DNA from: Sulfurimicrobium sp031426915 | Lineage (GTDB): Bacteria; Pseudomonadota; Gammaproteobacteria; Burkholderiales; Sulfuricellaceae | DNA length: 64,000 nt | Assembly (NCBI GenBank): GCA_031426915.1 | Contig: JASJPB010000007.1 | Coordinates: forward strand, 41,433-105,432 | Reading direction: 5' to 3' | Part shown: one piece after another, positions 16,002-25,029 of the stretch | How positions within the stretch are numbered: the stretch's first letter is position 1 | How the letters are laid out: each line of letters starts with the position of its first letter | The notes under the pieces: model-generated | What the model saw: the letters and a program-made list of their open reading frames with translations, nothing else | The model's database searches: none | What the model was told of the DNA's origin: nothing | Made by a program: the position numbers and the translations under genes

Positions 16002-16032
16002 GAACCAGAACGCAGGAAATGCGTTCTGGTTC
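16002..16032 (+). terminator. 13-bp perfect stem-loop
   Basis: GAACCAGAACGCA-GGAAA-TGCGTTCTGGTTC. A strong hairpin 117 bp after the small secreted gene and about 190 bp before coxB. No T-run follows, so it may be a factor-dependent terminator, an RNA-stabilising hairpin or a repeat. Nothing else is recognised in the 339-bp gap 15885-16223. Confidence 0.5.
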
Positions 16033-16223
16033 GTGCGCGTCAAGTTTCCACGTCTACATGGAATTACCCATTCCTTATGGGTGATTCACCCGATGTATTT
16101 CTCATGTCGTCTACCTAATACTGCGGTCGTGGACAAAATAATCAGCGCTCTCAAGAACTAGCAATACCGTCCGCCGAGCTGTTGCCCGCGTAATCCGAGA
16201 CACACATCCGAGGGGGAGCACGC

Positions 16224-17390
16224 ATGCCGGTACTATCGCCGATCACAATGCTGCCGGGTGTGCTGGCTGTGCTCTTTTCCATGCCGGCGCGGGCGGACCT
16301 GGCCTGGAATTTCCCCACGCCGGTCACGCCGCTGGCCCTCGACACGCTCCAGGTCCACAACAAATTCATGGTGATCACGCTGGTCATCTTCGTGGTGGTG
16401 TTCGCCATCATGATCTATTCCATTTTCCGCCATCGCAAGAGCCAGGGCTATGAGGCGGCCAAGTTCACCGGACCCGGCACGGCGGCGCAGGTTTTCTGGA
16501 CCACGGTGCCGTTCCTGATCCTGGTGTTCATCGATTTCGTCCTGATGGGCATTCCCGCCTATCACAGCGTGCTGATGATGGAGGACACGCGCACCGACGC
16601 CGACATGGTGGTCAAAGTCACCGGCAGCCAGTGGAAGTGGCAGTACGAGTACCCCGGCGAGGGCATCAAGTTCGTCAGCGCGCTGGCCACCTCCCAGCAG
16701 CAGATCGACAATCAGGCCGCGAAAGGCGAGCACTACCTGCTGGAGGTGGATAACCCCCTGGTGCTGCCGGTGGGCAAGAAAGTGCGCTTCCTGCTGACGT
16801 CCACCGATGTGATTCACACCTGGTGGGTGCCCCAGTTCGGCGTCAAGCGCGATGCCATTCCCGGCTTCATCCGCGAGACCTGGGCGCGCATCGAGCAGCC
16901 CGGCGTGTATCGCGGCCAATGCGCCGAACTGTGCGGCAAGGGCCACGGTTTCATGCCGGTGGTGGTGCAGGCACTGCCCGAGGCGGAGTACCGCCACTGG
17001 CTGGCGCAAAAGAAATCCGGCCAGGCCGCTCTGGCGGCCAGCGCGGAGCGGGTATGGACGCGCGAGGAACTGGTCAGGCACGGCCAGGAGGTGTACGAAA
17101 AAGTCTGCGCCGCCTGTCACCAGCCCGCCGGCCAGGGGCTGCCCGGCACGTTCCCGGCGCTGGCCGGCAGCAAGATCGTCAACGGGCCGATGCTGGACAA
17201 GGACGGCCGTCTGGTGAAGGACGGCCACCTCGACCGGGTGATGAACGGCAAGCCAGGCACCGCCATGCAGGCGTTCAAGGCCACCCTGAGCGACGTCGAC
17301 ATCGCCGCGGTGACGACCTACGAGCGCAATGCATTCGGCAACAAGATGGGCGACCTGGTGCAGCCTGCCCAGGTGAAGACCTTGCGGTGA
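16224..17390 (+). CDS. coxB: Cytochrome c oxidase subunit II with fused cytochrome c domain
   Basis: 388 residues: signal segment (1-24), two membrane helices (about 47-68 and 88-110), a periplasmic cupredoxin domain with the CuA site (DVIHTWWVP and CAELCGKGHGFM) and a C-terminal cytochrome c domain with CAACH at 295-299. It receives electrons from cytochrome c through CuA and passes them to subunit I. The fused haem domain marks a caa3-type variant. CGAGGGGGAGCACGC precedes the ATG. First gene of a nine-gene plus-strand operon with very short gaps. Confidence 0.97.
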   Translation: MPVLSPITMLPGVLAVLFSMPARADLAWNFPTPVTPLALDTLQVHNKFMVITLVIFVVVFAIMIYSIFRHRKSQGYEAAKFTGPGTAAQVFWTTVPFLILVFIDFVLMGIPAYHSVLMMEDTRTDADMVVKVTGSQWKWQYEYPGEGIKFVSALATSQQQIDNQAAKGEHYLLEVDNPLVLPVGKKVRFLLTSTDVIHTWWVPQFGVKRDAIPGFIRETWARIEQPGVYRGQCAELCGKGHGFMPVVVQALPEAEYRHWLAQKKSGQAALAASAERVWTREELVRHGQEVYEKVCAACHQPAGQGLPGTFPALAGSKIVNGPMLDKDGRLVKDGHLDRVMNGKPGTAMQAFKATLSDVDIAAVTTYERNAFGNKMGDLVQPAQVKTLR

Positions 17391-17402
17391 GGAGATGGCA
17401 CG

Positions 17403-18995
17403 ATGACAAGCGCTGAAATGGCACTGACGCACGGCGAAGCCGGCCATCACAAGGGTCTGGCGCGCTGGCTGTTCACCACCAACCACAAGGACATCGGCAC
17501 CATGTATCTGGTGTTTTCCCTGCTGATGTTCTTCGTCGGCGGGGGAATGATCATGCTGGTGCGGGTGGAACTGTTCCAGCCCGGCTTGCAGATCATGCAG
17601 CCGGAGCTGTTCAACCAGCTCATCGGCGTGCACGCGCTGGTGATGATCTTCATGGCGCTGATGCCGGCCGCGACCGGCTTCGCCAACTGGATGATCCCGC
17701 TCATGATCGGCGCGCCGGACATGGCTCTGCCGCGCCTCAACAACTGGAGCTTCTGGCTGCTGCCGCCGGCCGCCACCCTGTTGCTGATGCCGTTCGCGCT
17801 GGCGCTGTTCGGCGTGGGCAACGGCGCGGTCGCCACCGGCTGGACCTTCTACGCGCCGCTTTCGGTGCAGGAGGGGATGGGGACCGATTTCGCGATCTTC
17901 GCCATCCACCTGCTGGGCGTGTCCTCGGTGATGGGCTCGATCAACATCATCGTCACCATCTTCAACCTGCGTGCGCCCGGCATGACCATGATGAAACTGC
18001 CGCTGTTCGCCTGGGGCTGGCTGCTGACCGCCTTCATGCTGGTGGCGGCGATCCCGGTGCTGGCCGGCGCGGTCACCATGCTGCTCACCGACCGCCATTT
18101 CGGCACCCATTTCTTCAATGCCGCCGGCGGCGGCGATCCCATCCTGTTCCAGCACCTGTTCTGGTTCTTCGGCCATCCCGAGGTCTACATCGTGCTGTTC
18201 CCGGTGTGGGGCTTCACCCCCCATATCCTTTCCACCTTCGCGCGCAAGCCGATCTACGGCTACCGCGCCCAGGTCTACGCATTCTGGGTCATCGGCGTGC
18301 TGTCGGTGGTGGTGTGGGGCCATCACATCATGACCACCGGGATGGCCACATCCACCTTGCTGTATTTCATGTACAGCACCATGGCGATTTCGCTGCCGCT
18401 GTCGGTGCTGTTCTTCTGCTGGATCGCCACGGCCTGGCGCGGCGCCATGAGCTTCGAGGCGCCGATGCTGTTCGCGCTGGGCATGATCGTGCTGTTCGGC
18501 ATCGGCGGTCTGACCGGCCTGGTGCTGGCCGACGCGGCGGCGGACGCGCAGTACCACCATTCCTACTTCGTGGTGGCGCACTTCCACTACACCCTGTTCG
18601 CCGGGGGCATCATGGGCATGATGGCGGGCACCTATTACTGGCTACCCAAGATGACCGGGCACATGTACGACGAAACCCTGGCGCAATGGCATTTCTGGCT
18701 CACCGCCATCGCCTTCAACCTCACCTTCATCCCCCAGTTCTTCCTCGGACTGGCGGGCATGCCGCGCCGCATCCCGGACTACGCGCTGCAATTCTCCGAG
18801 TTCAATATGTTGTCCAGCATTGGCGCCTTCATCCTCGGCGCGGCCCAACTGCTGTTCCTCTACGTGGTTGTAAAATGCATTCGCGGCGGACCCCCGGCAC
18901 CGGCCCAGGTGTGGGAGGGCGCCGAGGGGCTGGAATGGACCTTGCCGTCCCCGCCGCCGCGTCACACCTTCCATACCCAGCCGCATGTCGAGTGA
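17403..18995 (+). CDS. coxA: Cytochrome c oxidase subunit I
   Basis: 530 residues, twelve membrane helices. It holds haem a and the haem a3-CuB centre where O2 is reduced. Visible signatures are NHKDIGTMYLVF, FGHPEVYIVLFP (the Glu and the cross-linked Tyr typical of A-type oxidases), WGHHIMTTG with two CuB His, and HFHYTLFAGG. This places it with the low-affinity, efficient proton-pumping A family. It begins 12 bp after coxB with GGAGATGGCACG as ribosome site. Confidence 0.98.
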   Translation: MTSAEMALTHGEAGHHKGLARWLFTTNHKDIGTMYLVFSLLMFFVGGGMIMLVRVELFQPGLQIMQPELFNQLIGVHALVMIFMALMPAATGFANWMIPLMIGAPDMALPRLNNWSFWLLPPAATLLLMPFALALFGVGNGAVATGWTFYAPLSVQEGMGTDFAIFAIHLLGVSSVMGSINIIVTIFNLRAPGMTMMKLPLFAWGWLLTAFMLVAAIPVLAGAVTMLLTDRHFGTHFFNAAGGGDPILFQHLFWFFGHPEVYIVLFPVWGFTPHILSTFARKPIYGYRAQVYAFWVIGVLSVVVWGHHIMTTGMATSTLLYFMYSTMAISLPLSVLFFCWIATAWRGAMSFEAPMLFALGMIVLFGIGGLTGLVLADAAADAQYHHSYFVVAHFHYTLFAGGIMGMMAGTYYWLPKMTGHMYDETLAQWHFWLTAIAFNLTFIPQFFLGLAGMPRRIPDYALQFSEFNMLSSIGAFILGAAQLLFLYVVVKCIRGGPPAPAQVWEGAEGLEWTLPSPPPRHTFHTQPHVE

Positions 18996-19002
18996 GGCTG
19001 CC

Positions 19003-19572
19003 ATGGACACCCGCAACATGCCGTCCTCGCCCAGGGCCAACCGCCGCCTCGCCGTCAGGCTGGGGGTGGCGGCACTCGCCATGTTCGGCTTCGGCTTCGC
19101 GCTGGTGCCGCTGTACGACGTGTTTTGCCAGGTGACCGGATTCAACGGCAAGACCGGTGGGGCGGTGCAGACGGCCGGCAACAGCGTCGATGCTTCGCGC
19201 TGGGTGATGGTGGAATTCAACGGCGACGTCATGCCCGGCCTGCCGTGGCGCTTCGAGCCGCGCCAGCACAGGCTGCGGGTGCATCCCGGCGAGCGCGTGA
19301 CGGCCTGGTTCACGGTAAAAAATGTGGCCGACCGGCCCCTCATCGGGCGGGCGGTGCCCAGCGTGACGCCCGCAATTGCCGCCAGCCATTTCAGGAAAAT
19401 CGAGTGCTTCTGCTTCAGCCAGCAGCGCCTGGCGGCGGGGGAGCAAAAGGAAATGCCGGTGACCTTCGTGGTGGCCCGTGAATTGCCCGCCGAGGTGGGC
19501 GTGCTGACGCTTTCCTACGCCTTCTTCCCCAACGAAAAAACAGTCCTGGCCCTGGGAGGTGACAAGATATGA
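19003..19572 (+). CDS. ctaG: Cox11/CtaG copper chaperone
   Basis: 189 residues: one N-terminal membrane helix (about 16-38) followed by a periplasmic immunoglobulin-like domain. The conserved YDVFCQVTGFNGKTGG follows the helix, and the copper-binding pair lies in KIECFCFSQQ. It delivers copper to CuB of subunit I. I use the ATG at 19003 because GTGAGG precedes it; the ATG at 18985, inside coxA, has no ribosome site. It overlaps coxC by 4 bp. Confidence 0.95.
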   Translation: MDTRNMPSSPRANRRLAVRLGVAALAMFGFGFALVPLYDVFCQVTGFNGKTGGAVQTAGNSVDASRWVMVEFNGDVMPGLPWRFEPRQHRLRVHPGERVTAWFTVKNVADRPLIGRAVPSVTPAIAASHFRKIECFCFSQQRLAAGEQKEMPVTFVVARELPAEVGVLTLSYAFFPNEKTVLALGGDKI

Positions 19573-20408
19573 GCGAATTGCGCGAGGACTATTACGTGCC
19601 CCATTCCAGCCCCTATCCCGCGCTGCTTTCGGGGGGACTGTTCCTGCTGGCGCTCGGCTTCATCCTGCAGATGAATGGCCAGTCCCCGGGCCGGTGGCTG
19701 ATGCTGGCCGGGGCGGGGGTGGTGGTGTTCGTCCTGTTCGGCTGGTTCGGTACCGTGGTGACGGAGAACCAGGGCAGGAAATTCCACGACTGGGAAGACC
19801 GCTCTTTCCGCTGGGGCATGGTCTGGTTCATTGCCTCGGAAGTCATGTTCTTTGCCGCCTTTTTCGGCGCCCTGTATTACCTGCGCAACGTGTCCGTCCC
19901 GGAGCTGGGGCAGACCGAGCTGCTGTGGCCGGGCTACCAGGGAACCTGGCCCACCAGCGGCCCCGCCGGCAAGGCGTTCACCCCCATGGCGGCGTGGGGC
20001 ATCCCGGCGCTGAACACCATGATCCTTCTCACCTCCGGCGCCACCGTCACCTGGGCGCACTGGGCGCTGCTCAAGAACCGTCGCGGCCAGCTCATCGCCG
20101 GGCTGGCCATGACCGTCGCGCTGGGCTGCCTGTTTCTCGGCTTCCAGGCCCATGAATACGCCGACGCCTACGGCCAGCTCGGGCTGACCCTGGGCGCGGG
20201 CGTGTACGGCGCCACCTTCTTCATGCTCACCGGTTTTCACGGCCTCCACGTCACCATCGGCGCCATCGGCCTGACGGCGGTGCTGGCGCGATCGATCAAG
20301 GGGCACTTCACCCCGGAAGACCATTTCGGTTTCGAGGGCGTGGCCTGGTACTGGCACTTCGTGGACGTGGTGTGGCTGGTGCTGTTCGTGTTCGTGTATT
20401 GGTTCTAA
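19569..20408 (+). CDS. coxC: Cytochrome c oxidase subunit III
   Basis: 279 residues with seven membrane helices. Conserved elements include WGMVWFIASEVMFFAAFFG, NTMILLTSGATVTWAH and FHGLHVTIGAIGL, ending in YWHFVDVVWLVLF. It stabilises subunit I and supports oxygen and proton access. GGAGGTGACAAGAT precedes the ATG, overlapping the end of ctaG. It converges on the small DUF2909 gene, leaving a 15-bp gap. Confidence 0.97.
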   Translation: MSELREDYYVPHSSPYPALLSGGLFLLALGFILQMNGQSPGRWLMLAGAGVVVFVLFGWFGTVVTENQGRKFHDWEDRSFRWGMVWFIASEVMFFAAFFGALYYLRNVSVPELGQTELLWPGYQGTWPTSGPAGKAFTPMAAWGIPALNTMILLTSGATVTWAHWALLKNRRGQLIAGLAMTVALGCLFLGFQAHEYADAYGQLGLTLGAGVYGATFFMLTGFHGLHVTIGAIGLTAVLARSIKGHFTPEDHFGFEGVAWYWHFVDVVWLVLFVFVYWF

Positions 20409-20423
20409 CCCACCCTACATCAG

Positions 20424-20618
20424 TCAGAAGGGGCGGATCAGGCCGAAGTAATAGCCCGCCATGAGCACGGCGAACAGCAAGGCGGAAAGGGAAATGCGCA
20501 GAGTCAGCGCCCTGGCGGCGCGCTCGCTGCGGCCCTTGTCGCGAGCGATGAAGATGAGGGCGGAAAACAGGCTGGCGATGACGAGGGCAAGCAGGATGAG
20601 CACGACGATCTTGAACAT
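20424..20618 (-). CDS. DUF2909 twin-membrane-helix protein
   Basis: A 64-residue protein with two membrane helices (about 3-24 and 44-60) joined by a basic loop, ARDKGRSERAARALTLRIS. AAAGGAGTCGCC precedes its ATG. Proteins of this size and pattern (DUF2909) are found, often on the opposite strand, inside cytochrome oxidase clusters of beta- and gammaproteobacteria. A role in oxidase assembly is suspected but not shown. Confidence 0.85.
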   Translation of the reverse strand: MFKIVVLILLALVIASLFSALIFIARDKGRSERAARALTLRISLSALLFAVLMAGYYFGLIRPF

Positions 20619-20673
20619 GGCGACTCCTTTTGCTGCGCTAGCTGAAACAGACTCTCAGGTGGAGTCACTATAA

Positions 20674-21393
20674 ATGAAATTTTCTGTCATGACGACGGCC
20701 TTGCGCTTCCGTCCCAAACTGGTGCCGACCCTGGCCACGCTGATGCTGTTGCCGCTGCTGGTGCAGTTCGGCTTGTGGCAGTGGCACAAGGCGGATGCCA
20801 GGCGGCAGTTGCAGCAGCAGATGGATACGCAGGCCAAGTCGCCGCCGCTGATGCTCGGTCCGCACCTGGTTTCCGGCGCGGATTTGCGCCACAAGCGGGT
20901 GACGCTACGGGGCCGCTATGAGGCCGGGCATCAGATCCTGCTGGACAACCAGGCATACGGGGCACAAGTCGGCTATCACGTGGTGACGCCGCTGCGCATC
21001 GCGGGCGGCGCGGTGAGGGTTCTTGTCAATCGCGGCTGGGTGCCGCTGGGCAGGAGCCGCGACGTGTTGCCCGAGGTGGCTCCGCCCGAGGGCATGGTGG
21101 AAGTGAGCGGGACGGTGTGGGAGCCGGCGCGACGCGAGCTGTCCGCCGCGAATCAGGCCGGTCCGGTGTGGCAGGCGCTCGACCTGGCCGCTTATGGCGC
21201 GCAAGTCCCTTACCCGGTGCAGCCGTTCGCCATTCGCCTCGACCCGGCCTCGGCCGGCTGTTACGTGTGCCAGTGGCCGCGCGTGGAGGACAAGGTGGCA
21301 ATGCACCTGGGCTATGCCGCCCAGTGGTTCGGCATGGCCGGGGTGCTGGTGGGGTTTTACGTTTACGCCAGTTTGGCGAGGACTGATGGCTGA
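20674..21393 (+). CDS. SURF1 family oxidase assembly protein
   Basis: 239 residues with a helix near each end (about 13-30 and 215-234) and a periplasmic loop between: the SURF1 topology. Family features include GLWQWHKADARRQL after the first helix, KRVTLRGRYEAGHQILLDNQ, and VLVNRGWVPLG. SURF1 assists insertion of haem a into subunit I. GGTGGAG lies upstream. It occupies its usual place between coxC and the haem A synthesis genes. Confidence 0.95.
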   Translation: MKFSVMTTALRFRPKLVPTLATLMLLPLLVQFGLWQWHKADARRQLQQQMDTQAKSPPLMLGPHLVSGADLRHKRVTLRGRYEAGHQILLDNQAYGAQVGYHVVTPLRIAGGAVRVLVNRGWVPLGRSRDVLPEVAPPEGMVEVSGTVWEPARRELSAANQAGPVWQALDLAAYGAQVPYPVQPFAIRLDPASAGCYVCQWPRVEDKVAMHLGYAAQWFGMAGVLVGFYVYASLARTDG

Positions 21394-21409
21394 GTGAGGA
21401 GGGATGGAG

Positions 21410-21979
21410 ATGAAATCGAAAAGTACCTGGCCTGTTCTGATCCTGCTCGGGGCGCTGTTTGTCCTGCCGGCGGCGATTGCGGGGGGGATTCTGCTTTCCG
21501 GCTGGCGTCCGGCGCCGTCCGCAGCGCATGGCAGGCTGATCTCGCCGCCCTTGCCGCTTGCCGGGGCGGTGCTGGGGGAGTCCGGGGGCCGGGCGGTCAG
21601 GCTGGAAGATTTCCGCGAGCGCTGGACGCTGCTGTATTTCGGCCCGGCGGATTGCGGCGCCGATTGCCGCAACCAGTTGTATGCCATGCGCCAGGTGCAC
21701 CTCGCCCAGGGGCGCGGGCAGGGAAGGGTGCAACGGGTATTCGTGGCTAGGGGCGAGCTTTCGGCCGAGGCAAAAAGCCGCCTGTCCGACGCGTATCCGG
21801 GCATGAGCGTGGTGGCGCAGCGCGGCGATCTCTCCAGGCGGTGGCCGGAGCAGGGCAAGGGAAGGATTTTCCTGGTCGACCCCATCGGCAACCTGGTCAT
21901 GCAATACGAGCCCAACGCTGACGCCAGCGGCATGCGTAGCGACCTGGCCCGCTTACTCGCGTACTCGTGGGTGGGATGA
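21410..21979 (+). CDS. SCO-like thioredoxin-fold membrane protein
   Basis: About 189 residues from the ATG at 21410, preceded by GAGGAGGG at good distance; ATG 21404 is possible but too close. An N-terminal helix (about 9-29) anchors a periplasmic thioredoxin-like domain. The redox/metal pair is in YFGPADCGADCRNQLY (CxxxC, as in SCO proteins), but the His ligand region of true SCO (DHS) is not obvious. Found in many oxidase operons between SURF1 and ctaA; probably helps copper or disulphide handling during CuA assembly. It overlaps ctaA by 4 bp. Confidence 0.8.
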   Translation: MKSKSTWPVLILLGALFVLPAAIAGGILLSGWRPAPSAAHGRLISPPLPLAGAVLGESGGRAVRLEDFRERWTLLYFGPADCGADCRNQLYAMRQVHLAQGRGQGRVQRVFVARGELSAEAKSRLSDAYPGMSVVAQRGDLSRRWPEQGKGRIFLVDPIGNLVMQYEPNADASGMRSDLARLLAYSWVG

Positions 21980-22941
21980 TGCTATCCCTGACTCGCCTGA
22001 TCATCGTGACGGCGGCGCTGGCCTGGCTGGTGGTGATGCTGGGGGCCTATGTGCGACTCTCCGATGCGGGGCTCGGCTGCCCCGACTGGCCCGGTTGCTA
22101 CGGCCAACTGGGCGCCCCTTCCAGCGCGCAGGCCGTGCGGGCGGCCGAGGCGGCTTTCCCCGCGCAGCCGGTGGAAGCGCACAAGGCCTGGAAGGAAATG
22201 GCTCATCGTTATGCCGCGGGCACGCTGGGGCTGCTGATCCTGTTCATCTTTCTCCGCGCCTGGCGCGAAAAAGCCGAGATAAGGTGGCCGGCCGCCGCGC
22301 TCCTGGCGCTGGTGCTGTTCCAGGCCCTGCTCGGGCGCTGGACCGTGACCGAACTGCTGCGGCCCGCCATCGTCAGCGCCCACCTGCTGGGCGGCATGGC
22401 CACCCTGGCGCTGCTGGCGTGGCTGGGGCTGGCGCGGCGCGGCGCACGGCCGCATGCGGAAGGCGTGGGCGGGTTGCGTCTCTGGGCTGGCGCCGCGCTG
22501 CTCGTGGTTGCCATGCAAATCGCGCTGGGCGGCTGGACCAGTTCGCACAATGCGGCCCTGATTTGCGGTGCGGGGCTGAGCTGCCGAGGCGAATGGGTGC
22601 CGGCCATGGACTTTGCCGCGGCATTCCTCCCTGATAGCACTGCGGTGTCCCTCGAAGCCCTCACCGCCATCCACTGGAGCCACCGCCTCGGTGCACTGGC
22701 GGTGGCGTGCGTGGTGGCACCGCTTGCCCTGGTGCTGCTGCGGAGCAGGGGATTGCAAAGCCTCGGCTGGCTGCTGCTGGCGCTGCTGGCATTGCAGATT
22801 GGCCTCGGCCTGGCCAACGTCGCGTTCGGACTGCCGCTGGCCACGGCCGTGGCGCACAACGCGGTGGCGGCACTGCTGCTCGCCGCGCTGGTGATGGTGA
22901 ATCATGATTTGTATGATTTGAGAGAAAGGAGCACGCCATGA
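21976..22941 (+). CDS. ctaA: Haem A synthase (Cox15/CtaA)
   Basis: 321 residues with about eight membrane helices. It oxidises the C8 methyl of haem O to the formyl of haem A. Family marks are GAYVRLSDAGLGCPDWPGCYG after helix 1 (shown split in the family by two His-bearing helices), EMAHRYAAGTLG, SAHLLGGMA and HWSHRLGAL, carrying the haem-ligating and catalytic His. The start is ATG 21976 or 21979; an upstream GTG also exists. It overlaps ctaB by 4 bp. Confidence 0.95.
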   Translation: MMLSLTRLIIVTAALAWLVVMLGAYVRLSDAGLGCPDWPGCYGQLGAPSSAQAVRAAEAAFPAQPVEAHKAWKEMAHRYAAGTLGLLILFIFLRAWREKAEIRWPAAALLALVLFQALLGRWTVTELLRPAIVSAHLLGGMATLALLAWLGLARRGARPHAEGVGGLRLWAGAALLVVAMQIALGGWTSSHNAALICGAGLSCRGEWVPAMDFAAAFLPDSTAVSLEALTAIHWSHRLGALAVACVVAPLALVLLRSRGLQSLGWLLLALLALQIGLGLANVAFGLPLATAVAHNAVAALLLAALVMVNHDLYDLRERSTP

Positions 22942-23834
22942 GCACGCTAACTTTGCCGTCTTCCCGTCCGCTCGCGGACAAGTTGCGCGAGTTCTATGCG
23001 CTGTGCAAGCCGCGCGTCACCGGACTGATCGTGTTTACCGCGGTCATCGGCATGGCGCTTGCCGCGCCGGGCATGGTGCCGCTTCGGGCATTGCTGGCGG
23101 GAACGGCGGGCATCGCCATGGCGGCGGGCGCGGCGGCTGCCCTGAACTGCCTGATCGAGCGCAAGATCGACGCGCTCATGGCGCGTACCCACAACCGGCC
23201 CCTCGCCGCCGGGCGGCTGCTTCCCCATGAGGCGCTGGCCTTCGTCGTGCTGCTCGGCGGCAGCGGTTTGGCGCTGCTGTATTTCCTGGTCAACCCACTT
23301 ACGATGTACCTCACGCTCGCCACCTTTGTCGGCTACGCCGTGGTTTACACCGTGTTCCTCAAGCCGGCCACGCCGCTCAACATCGTGATTGGCGGCGCGG
23401 CGGGCGCCATGCCGCCGGTGCTGGGCTGGGCGGCGGTAAGCGGAGGCGTGTCGGGAGAAGCGCTGATCCTGTTCCTCATCATCTTCGCCTGGACCCCACC
23501 CCATTTCTGGGCGCTGGCCCTGTATCGGACCACCGACTATGCCAAGGCCGGATTGCCCATGCTGCCGGTCACCCACGGCAGCGAATTCACCCGCCTGCAC
23601 ATCGTGCTCTATACCGTCCTGCTCGCCACCATCACCCTCATGCCCTACGGCCACGGCATGAGCGGCCCGCTCTACCTGGGTGCGGCGGTGCTGCTGGACA
23701 TCGGGTTCCTGTGGCTGGCGGTACGGCTCTACCTGGCCTACAGCGATGCGCTCGCCCAGCGCACCTTCCGCTACTCGATCACCTACCTGACCCTGCTGTT
23801 CGCCGCGCTGCTGGTCGATCATTACCTGGCCTGA
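22938..23834 (+). CDS. ctaB: Protohaem IX farnesyltransferase
   Basis: 298 residues, nine membrane helices, UbiA superfamily. It converts haem B to haem O by adding a farnesyl group. The two acidic prenyl-diphosphate motifs are present: NCLIERKIDALMARTHNRP and, later, YRTTDYAKAGLPMLPV. FAWTPPHFWALAL is a CyoE/CtaB-specific stretch. GAAAGGAGCACGCC is the ribosome site. It provides the substrate for CtaA. Confidence 0.97.
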   Translation: MSTLTLPSSRPLADKLREFYALCKPRVTGLIVFTAVIGMALAAPGMVPLRALLAGTAGIAMAAGAAAALNCLIERKIDALMARTHNRPLAAGRLLPHEALAFVVLLGGSGLALLYFLVNPLTMYLTLATFVGYAVVYTVFLKPATPLNIVIGGAAGAMPPVLGWAAVSGGVSGEALILFLIIFAWTPPHFWALALYRTTDYAKAGLPMLPVTHGSEFTRLHIVLYTVLLATITLMPYGHGMSGPLYLGAAVLLDIGFLWLAVRLYLAYSDALAQRTFRYSITYLTLLFAALLVDHYLA

Positions 23835-23850
23835 CCAAGGGAGAGCAGAA

Positions 23851-24468
23851 ATGAAACGTGAAACGGTTTTCTACTGGGTGCTGGGCCTGCTGATCGCGCT
23901 GGGGCTGGGCTGCACCGACAGGGGCGGCCCGTCCGGCCCGGCTTACCGGGCCAGCGACGTGAGCGGCGCCGCCTTCGGCCGGGATTTCCGCCTCGCCGAC
24001 CACAACGGGCGCATCAGGACGCTGGGCGATTTTCGCGGCAAGGTGGTGTTGCTCAGCTTCGGCTACACCCGCTGCCCGGATGTCTGCCCCACCACCCTGG
24101 CCGAACTGGCGGGCCTGATGGGGCGTCTGGGAGGAGAGGCTGAGCGGGTGCAGGTGCTGTTCGTGACCCTGGACCCGGAGCGCGACACGCCCGCCCAACT
24201 GGCCAAATACATCCCATTTTTTCACCCAGGCTTCCTCGGCCTGCGCGGCGATGCGGCAGCCACCGCCGCCACCGCCGGCGAGTTTCGCGTGGCCTATCAG
24301 AAGCAGGATACGGGCTCCGCCGCCGGCTACAGCCTGGACCACTCCACCGGGATCTATGCCTTCGACCCCGACGGCCGCTTGCGCCTGCGCATCGACTACA
24401 ACTCGCCGCTGGACGACGTGGTTCACGATGTCAGGCTGCTGCTGGGGGGAAAGGCGAGGGCATCATGA
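23851..24468 (+). CDS. SCO1/SenC copper chaperone
   Basis: 205 residues with an N-terminal helix/lipobox-like start (LIALGLGCTD) and a thioredoxin fold. Copper ligands: CPDVC in SFGYTRCPDVCPTTLAEL and His in SLDHSTGIYAFD. SCO1 metallates the CuA centre of subunit II. The presence of both this gene and the weaker SCO-like gene at 21410 suggests division of labour in CuA assembly. It overlaps the following hypothetical gene by 4 bp. Confidence 0.93.
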   Translation: MKRETVFYWVLGLLIALGLGCTDRGGPSGPAYRASDVSGAAFGRDFRLADHNGRIRTLGDFRGKVVLLSFGYTRCPDVCPTTLAELAGLMGRLGGEAERVQVLFVTLDPERDTPAQLAKYIPFFHPGFLGLRGDAAATAATAGEFRVAYQKQDTGSAAGYSLDHSTGIYAFDPDGRLRLRIDYNSPLDDVVHDVRLLLGGKARAS

Positions 24469-24854
24469 GTAAGGCTCTGGAATTGCACGACTCCCGCGTG
24501 AGTTTCATCGATGTCTCGGATGGCCTTGCCACGATTGGTTTTTCCCATGCCTACATCCACAAGTCGAAGGGGAAGCCGGGGCAAGATCCCGGCACCGGCT
24601 GGAGCCAGGAGGCGTGGCTGTACCTGCGCAACGCCTTCATGTCGGGAATTTCGCCGCCGCTGCCCAATACGATATCCGAGGGATACCTGGAAGTCGGAGG
24701 CATCAGGCTTGAACCGCTTCCACTGCCGTTCAAGCGCAAAGTTGGGGCAAGACTTCATCTGGTGTTCGCCGACGGAAAAACGATCGATATTGTCGGAGAA
24801 AAGCCGTTGATCGAGTTGTCGGGCTCGCCGATATTTCTGGAGGATTTTTCCTGA
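24465..24854 (+). CDS. Hypothetical protein at the end of the oxidase operon
   Basis: A 129-residue soluble, beta-rich protein (MSKALELHDSRVSFIDVSDG...) without signal peptide, Cys or His clusters. The core HDSRVSFIDV, IGFSHAYIHKSKGKPG and LHLVFADGKTIDIVGE recalls small domains of unknown function. Translational coupling to SCO1 by a 4-bp overlap implies coexpression. No function can be named. Confidence 0.6.
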   Translation: MSKALELHDSRVSFIDVSDGLATIGFSHAYIHKSKGKPGQDPGTGWSQEAWLYLRNAFMSGISPPLPNTISEGYLEVGGIRLEPLPLPFKRKVGARLHLVFADGKTIDIVGEKPLIELSGSPIFLEDFS

Positions 24855-24933
24855 AGCGGAGCACTGCATCGTCAACCCAGGATAAGCTGAAAAAACGGTT
24901 AACCACGGGCTGGTTTTAATCTATTTAACGTGC

Positions 24934-24991
24934 GTAGGAGCGAGCTTGCTCGCGATTGCAGGGCCGTGATCGCGAGCAAGCTCGCTCCTAC
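24934..24991. repeat. REP-type inverted repeat
   Basis: Perfect 23-bp arms at 24934-24956 and 24969-24991 with a 12-bp centre; the arm begins GTAGGAGCGAGCTTGC. This sequence class is common as repetitive extragenic palindromes in proteobacteria. It separates the oxidase operon from the convergent antitoxin gene and may also stop or stabilise transcripts. Confidence 0.85.
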
Positions 24992-25029
24992 AGCAGGTTT
25001 CATTGGCTTGGGGTGGCCCTCCGGCACCG

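Noticed and set aside
16233..18587. A 784-codon minus-strand open frame
   Set aside because: Antisense to coxB and coxA; extreme His/Arg/Gln content is a by-product of high-GC codon bias.
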